From NCBI GenBank assembly GCA_016748015.1, contig JAAOMT010000082.1:48857-112856 (forward strand): a DNA stretch of 64,000 bases. Reading direction: 5' to 3'. The notes beneath the pieces were generated by a model that had not been told where the DNA came from, ran no database searches, and saw only the letters and a program-made list of their open reading frames with translations. A program made the translations under genes and the position numbers. This document shows positions 57,795-64,000 of this stretch, one piece after another. Each line of letters starts with the position of its first letter. The first letter of the stretch is position 1. This stretch comes from Geosiphon pyriformis (Eukaryota > Glomeromycota > Glomeromycetes > Archaeosporales > Geosiphonaceae).

Positions 57795-60700
57795 CTATGC
57801 AACTATATTTACTGTAACTTTATTAGCAGCACCAGCAAAAAACAAATGGCCAATACTCAGGCCAAAGTTGGTGGCATAACCTCTCTCAATCCCTAACAAA
57901 CAAGTAACACCATCTGAAATCTTAACAAGAAGACTCCAAATAATATTATATAAAGATCCATCTGCTTGTAGCAACCTATAATGCTCCATCTTAGCTCAAA
58001 GTTTTGAATTAGGCACCCAAATTTGCTCCCTATGGCCAGCAACCATACTCTGAACAAATTTGATCAGATTTGACATTGCAAGCTTAGTATCTACAAAAGA
58101 TGCTTTAGCATCTGTCAACCAATTTTCAAACACAAAACCCTTACACAAAATTGTATAAAGACCAACATTAGAGACAGAAGAAGCCAAACACTGCAGAACT
58201 GTAGATAATGACAAGGTAGTCTTAGTAAGAGACTTCCAAAGAAAAGAATGCTCACTTAATAAGCTCTAATGCATCAAAAAATCCAAACTATAAACAAAAC
58301 TATGATCTGAGAAATCTACCTTCTTGCAATGTACACATAACACATTAGAATAACTTCGATTATATAAGTGCTTTCTAACAGTCACAGGTAGTCTTCTATG
58401 TAAAGCTTTTATCAAATATGTGCATAAACCAGCAGTGGCTTTGCTCGTATATTCTGCAGACATGTGGAAGTTAGAGTGCCAGACCAAGGCAGTACAAACC
58501 CAATTTATGTCACTGATTCACAAAGGATTTACAATACTCAAGCCAGGTCCAAATTCCCATTGAAAATGTCTAACAATATCATTTGTTGTCCTAATAAAGT
58601 GGTGTGTATTGCCAGAAATTACCTTACCTTTTGCTATTAAGATTTTTTCTCTGATGTTTGCTAAAAAAACAAGCCCTAACAATATGGCCAGATTAGCCAA
58701 CTAATTAGTGCACTTGTTGTTCAACACATTAGAATGACTTTTCACCTTTGTCCAAGTGACAGAAATGTTTTTATATTTGACCAAATTGTAAATATAATGG
58801 TGTTTTATCTAATATTTGTTGCAAAAATCAGAAGCTACCAATCTCAACTCAGCTTTGCAAGCATTTAAAGAAGTCTGACTGTCAAAAAAAACTGTAACAT
58901 TTGAGAAAACCAGAATGTATTTGAGAGCCAGTGTAACAGCCTGCATTTTAGTTAAGGTAGATAATAGCAAGCCATAAACTTCCACACTTATGTGTAAACC
59001 CAGATCAGAAAAATAGGTGGCAGTCCCTCCGACAGCATTAAAAGTACTAAAGTTTTTAACAGAACTATCAGTATAAACTGAAATCACTGGCAAAGAAGCG
59101 TTTTTCAAATTAAAATGGACAAAACCAAAGCTGTTCATATTAGAAACATCTAACTTGGAAGGGAATTCTAAAATAGAAGACAAACTTTTAACCAAACCAC
59201 CACTCTTGACAAAATCTATAACCAGTGTGAACTATAAAAGAACTGGACCTCTGAGATCCAATTGTTTCCAACAGCAAAAATCCTTCCAATTAAAACATTC
59301 TCCATGACTGTTCAATAATTGGTCTGCAAAAATAATTCCAAAATGCTTCAGTAATCTGCAAATCCAGAGATACAGTGCTTGGCCTAAAACATTCAAAACA
59401 GGAAAACTATACTTGAAACAAAAGGCATTGGGCAAGCAATTAGATAAGAAAATCTTATTATGCAAAAAAATTTTAATAACACCAGCCAGAAAATTGTTCA
59501 TCAAATTGACCATCAACTTAACAGAAAACTAAAAAGGGTTCTAAGGTACTTAGCCCAAAACCTGCAGATCCATTAATCTATGCCCAAATAGTTGACCTAT
59601 TATTCCTCTATCATTAGTGAATTATAATGCTGATGAGACTTTTGCCTCTGCCTAAACTTGTTCAAAGGGCTTCAAATTGTACAAAGAAGGATAGTGCACC
59701 ACCTTATTAGGAAAATCCCTAGACAAACTGGCTTTAGACTTTAACTCTTTCCTAATTATATGGTCTTATTTCTCACACGTGCCTCTATTAATGAAGCTAA
59801 ATTGAGTTCTATATCCTACTATGAACTGCAAAACAGTTGAAACCAAATAAGAGAACTGCTTGTCCATGATAGTTTTGTGCAAAACCATGAATAAAAAAAA
59901 CTTGACATCTGAATTTACCTTCTTTAAACTTGGACCAAAAAGACTTTTAGTCAACAGAAAAATACCCAAATACCGATGAACCTCATCAGCCTTTGTGATT
60001 GAAACTGGAGACCTGCTTACTTCAAAAGAGATATTGCTGAACCTTGGGTTAATAGGGATGGCAACTGTCTTTTCCATGTTGATCAATATATCTATTAATT
60101 CAAAGAACTTATTAGCAATGTTTAAAATGTTTTGTGTCACTGTATGACAATTTCCAACCTAAATAGTATCATCCACAAAAGCACCAGCAGCCAAATAAGA
60201 AATCAGATCAGTATTTGATTCAATTTTGCTTGTTCTGGCCACAAATTTGGAATTGACCCAATACACAAAAAACGACTCATGTTTCTTCACTTTGTACAAC
60301 AGAGGATCATAAAAAATTCTCCACAAAAGAGGAGAAAAAACTTCCTCTTGGTCCAGACTATCATGAACTTTGTAATCCTTGGACAAACCAAAGTTCATCA
60401 TAATCTTATTCATATGGCCATTGTGAATACTACCAAAAAACCTGACAAACTTATTACATATTTTGATTCTCTCCAAACTACTTTTCAAATGTAACCAGTC
60501 TACTGAATTATAAGCTTTGCGCATGTTCTAAAGTATCAGCCAGAGCTTCCTGCCCTTTTTCAAAGCATTTTTCACAACAGATCCTATAACAAAAATAGGG
60601 GACTGAATAGAAGTGTCTTTTAATACTGAAAAGTTGTTTCCACGCAGAATGTTATTTGTGCTGCAAGCTTTCAAAATACAATCAGACAAGATCTTTAAGA

Positions 60701-62461
60701 GAATTTTCCTAGAAGTCTCAATAAAAACAATAGATCTGATGTTTGTTAGAACTTCTTCCCACTCATAAGGTTTTGGAATCATGAATATCCAGGCTTCTTT
60801 TCAGACATCTGAAACAGATTCACATACCAAACATAAGTTGAGCAAATGCAATAAAAGAACCAGAACAAACTCATCACAATGTTTCTATATTTCATTAAAA
60901 ATACCAGACAAACCAGCAGCTTTGCCATCAGAAAGATTCTTAACCATTGACAAAAACTCATTAAAATTAATTCGCTTTATTACACCAGAAAATGCACTAA
61001 TATTGACATAATCAAGAGGAGAAAATTGTTCTTGTCAATGGAAAAGAGCAGAAGATTTAACTGTGTATTTCCTAGTCCAATTTTTTATAATTAAATTTAC
61101 TCTGTTCTTGACTAAATCAGACTCTAAAACCAAATCTTCATTATCAACCAGATGGTCCAATATAACTTTTCTGAAAGGCTTTTCCAATACACTCCTGATT
61201 ATTTGATCTTTGTTGTTTACAAAAGCTTCTATGTACTTAGCAATGGCTGCCCAGATCTGTGAATCTTTAGTAGCCTTGGAGTCCAAAAACTTGCAAGACT
61301 TATACAATTTTCTAAAACAAGCCAGTGATTGTTCAACCAACATTTTGCCATAACCATTGCCCAAAGAGCTCTTGAACTCTACAACTTAGTCAAAATTCAA
61401 GTCAACTCATTTATTAATTAAAGCCTGAAATCTTCCCAAATCTTCTGATTTATATTTACACAAAATTTTTGTCACCAAAAGTTCTAACTTGTGAAATCTA
61501 GAAGATACAGCAGTTTTGACCAACCTGTTATCTTTAGACCATGTTTTAACAAGAGTAGCTTCTACTGCAAAGCATACCACCCAATAGAGCAGTGTCCACA
61601 TTCCATTAATATTATCTTTAGTTCTGTGGTATTCAAAATTATCAGCAGCCTTTGAAGCAGCAGCCAATGATGCATCCTCAAACTTTTTCCAAATCTCACT
61701 ACTGATGTTATTGACTTTGTATCTCCATTTTTTTTTGCAGCCTGTTTGTGTATTGAAGTAAGCTGAGAATCAAAAAGGCCCCCCAAACCAATATCCATTG
61801 ACACAACCAAGTAGTTAGAATCAAAAAATTCATCTGGACAGTAAACTTTTTAGTTAAAAGAAAAGCTGTAAAGACCATCATTAACTAAAATAAAGTTTAT
61901 ACACTTCTTAACACCCTTCAAATTGGACCATGTGAGAAGCCTATACAAAGAAGAACCATGCAAAAAATTAAGCAAACCCAGATCCAAACATTTCTTGAAG
62001 CTTGCACTGCGACCAAAATTATTTTCATTAAAGTTACTACTACTAACAACAAATGTACTGCTATTTAAAGCCTCAATCACTATTAAATTAACAAAATGTG
62101 AGTGAGCCAGCCTCTTTTCCAAAGTGGCACTTGCATACAAGCCTAAAATTGTTACTGAACACTTGTTTTTGAAGAGCAGCTTTACAGAAATGAGTCAACT
62201 AGGCACCTCAGAAACTTTACACACATGCTTTGCTAGAAAAACATCCAAAATTATGGTGACATCTAAACTTAAATAACCAGACTCTAAACCAAAGATAAAC
62301 ACTCAAATGCCATTAAATTTATTCACAATTCATGAACAAACTTTGCTTTTCAACTTTGTTTCAGTAACTACAGAAATTACATTGTCCATATTTTTGTGCC
62401 AGTAAATAATATCTTCCTGTTTGGCAGAATTGTTTATGCCTCTGATGTTACATGTAGCCAT
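57795..62461 (-). pseudogene. LINE H ORF2: endonuclease, RT, RNase H, zinc finger
   Basis: Start MATCNIRGINNSAKQ at 62461. Endonuclease motifs are altered: SSNFNEN for GGDFNEN and FFDSNYLVV where a DH pair is expected (Asn-Tyr), so catalytic residues are lost by transitions. RT from about 61000: AAGLSGIFNE-like block near 60915, RKAYNSVDWLHL near 60515 and AGAFVDDTI near 60170 followed by a stop in place of Trp. RNase H at 58809-59195: VYTDSSVKN, LTKMQAVTL (Glu to Lys) and FFDSQTSL. Zinc finger CVHCKKVDFSDHSFVY has Tyr for the last Cys. One frameshift lies between 61667 and 61850. Ends with TAA at 57795. Confidence 0.83.
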
Positions 62462-62478
62462 TTTCCATACCAAACTAC

Positions 62479-64000
62479 TCATTGAAATGAAAAAAGAGCT
62501 GAAGAATCTGAACTAGAACACAAATGATCCAATCTTTTTAATATTGAGCCGATTGAAACCTTAAAAGCTATTATTTTCAATTTCAATCCATCCACCTTGG
62601 AGATCAGAATCTTAGAAAAACTTAAACTAGAGTCACAGACCATATCATCAACAACTAAAAGAAAAGGAGCAGATGTCAACATCACATTATCTAAAACCAT
62701 ATTCACATCCAAAATGTGACACCATAGGGGTGTAAGTGACCAGAGGAGGAACATCAAAAGAGAGTACCATTGGTGCCAGTTCCACACAACTTAACTTTTT
62801 CAATATATCAGACACCTGATCCATCAAAAGCTCCAAGGAGCATTCTAAAGAGGCCAAACAGGCATTCAATAAAGAGTTGTTAGCTGAAACAAGAAAGGAA
62901 ACACCATTTAAATCTAAGATATTAAAGGAGAGAGGCCAGAACTGAAACCAGAACTGAAATGAAAACCACCAGAAGGACCAACAAGTGAGACTACCTGGGC
63001 CCAAGTTTTACCACTAAAAGCAGCAGAGTGAGAAATCAGAACACTTTTTCTTTTATACAATCTTGTCAACTAAAGACAATACATATTAAAAGCATTTCTT
63101 TTAAAGTTTTTTTCAGGAAGAACAGGAACCAGAATGTCAGAAACATCATATTCTAAAGCTGAATGTCCAAACTTCTTACACTTTTCACACCGAACCAAGT
63201 CTAATCTTGTCCAAGAAAGTCTTATACCACCAAATATTAGCTCAATGCAAAATGCAGATTCAAGCTCATTTTCAGATTTAAAACCAACAACAGCACAGCA
63301 AGTCTGGTTGCCAGTCTCTAGAAAATGATTGATCACACAAGTTTTCTCACCAGTCCCTTCCAAAAGAGTATCAAGATCATGCACAGTTGTTCCTACTGAC
63401 AAAGTAAACAAAAGCACCCTAAAGCAATCTCTAAACATCCAAGTATTCCAATCTCCTATGGCCATAGCCACATGTACTGAGTCCTTTCTAATGAGAAATA
63501 ATTATCTTGATGCCAGCTGTTTTGCCTGCTTTAATTCAGCAAATTTCACTACAGTCTTCTGCCACATTCCAATCAGCTGAATTTTAATCAACTTAATATT
63601 ACCAAACTCAGATACTATGGTAACAATTATTTCTTTTGGCATGTCCATGAGAATTTTTTTGATTACTATGGCCCAATTTGAACAAACTCTTTGTTTCTTG
63701 AGATTGCTGTTTATATTGATTCCCTTTTTCTTGGCCAATAAAGCAGTCTTATTCATGTTTTCTTCAGATGTAAAGGTAAATTAGATAATTTTTTCAAATT
63801 TTGAGGAAGTAGTGATTCCTCCAAAACCATTGACTAATGAAAAAATTTTTCTAATTAACTGAGTCTTTGCCATAACAGATTTGTTTTCTACTGCCGAAAG
63901 GTTGATATTTAAAACAAAGGATTTCTTCACTGAAACTTCTATCTGAGTTTTTATAACCTTAGAATCAATCTACTTTTTGTTAAAAGAAACACTGAGAGAA
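62479..64000 (-). pseudogene. LINE H ORF1, partial at window end
   Basis: C-terminal helix DGLKLKIIAFKVSIGSIL near 62600, knuckle region CEKCKKFGHSALEY (last Cys changed to Tyr) near 63190-63150, RRM-like units VIVIKKILMDMPKEIIVTIVS (about 63680) and LLFTLSVGTTVHDLDTLLEG (about 63415), then the N-terminal part LSAVENKSVMAK near 63890. The start is beyond 64000. A frameshift lies near 62700-62790 and stops near 63500 and 63780. Non-functional in this copy. Confidence 0.75.

Larger units (their letters stand above)
57681..64000 (-). mobile_element. LINE H, continues past window end
   Basis: Minus-strand LINE: tail at about 57685-57790 (aatgagtaaagcctaatcac ... gaccagtcacttggccaatc), ORF2 (57795 to 62461) and ORF1 (62479 past 64000). 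ORF2 is mostly in one frame, so indel decay is low, but nonsense and active-site changes are present. ORF1 belongs to the D/F type by its RRM and knuckle sequence. Confidence 0.85.

Noticed and set aside
1-64000. tRNA, rRNA or other structural RNA genes
   Set aside because: No cloverleaf-like segment with A and B box sequence or rRNA landmark was recognised on either strand; by-eye search only.

Overview
The window looks like a transposon graveyard from a large, very AT-rich eukaryotic, probably fungal, genome. Almost every recognisable coding stretch belongs to one of three groups of retroelement: LINE-type non-LTR retrotransposons (ORF1 with RRM-like domains and a CCHC knuckle; ORF2 with APE endonuclease, reverse transcriptase, RNase H and a terminal zinc finger), short ORF1-only relatives of these LINEs, and two families of Ty3/Gypsy LTR retrotransposons (here called family A and family B). 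An arbuscular-mycorrhizal or related early-diverging fungus is my best guess from composition and element content; that is an inference and no taxonomic marker gene is present. The only candidate host gene is a small coiled-coil ORF at 141-449 on the minus strand.

Layout. 0.1-0.45 kb: coiled-coil ORF. 2.2-9.1 kb: nearly complete LINE (A, minus). 9.6-11.85 kb: ORF1-only element (minus). 12.3-17.3 kb: tandem array of LTR plus 5' gag units of Gypsy family B, period about 2.13 kb (plus), ended by a relic of the family A LTR. 17.85-18.7 kb: 5'-truncated LINE (C, plus), facing tail to tail the full-length but decayed LINE D (18.8-25.6 kb, minus). 26.4-27.24 kb: LINE relics. 27.24-30.44 kb: 3' half of a Gypsy family B element (minus). 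30.44-40.02 kb: Gypsy family A element (minus) with two LTRs, gag, protease, a Cys-rich module, dUTPase, RT, RNase H, integrase and an extra 3' ORF; it contains a 456-base assembly gap. 40.0-41.75 kb: LINE ORF1 relic (F, minus). 41.8-48.6 kb: full-length LINE G (plus). 48.6-49.9 kb: decayed LINE fragment. 49.9-52.2 and 54.8-57.1 kb: two more ORF1-only elements (minus), with a LINE 5' relic and a Gypsy B gag fragment between them. 57.7-64 kb: LINE H (minus), running off the window. The spacers are extremely AT-rich and hold nothing I can assign.

Themes. No element looks fully intact. In the younger copies reading is broken mainly by TAG, TGA and TAA where homologous copies have Gln, Arg or Trp codons, and catalytic Asp or His residues have become Asn or Tyr; this is a C-to-T / G-to-A signature like RIP or methyl-cytosine deamination. 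The most interesting items are: (i) the ORF1-only elements, which share the LINE 3' tail and look like a non-autonomous family; (ii) a Gypsy polyprotein with a dUTPase and a Cys-rich module between protease and RT; (iii) an additional ORF between integrase and 3' LTR in both Gypsy families, which in family A overlaps the polypurine tract and enters the LTR; (iv) the self-inserted, tandemly amplified LTR-gag array.
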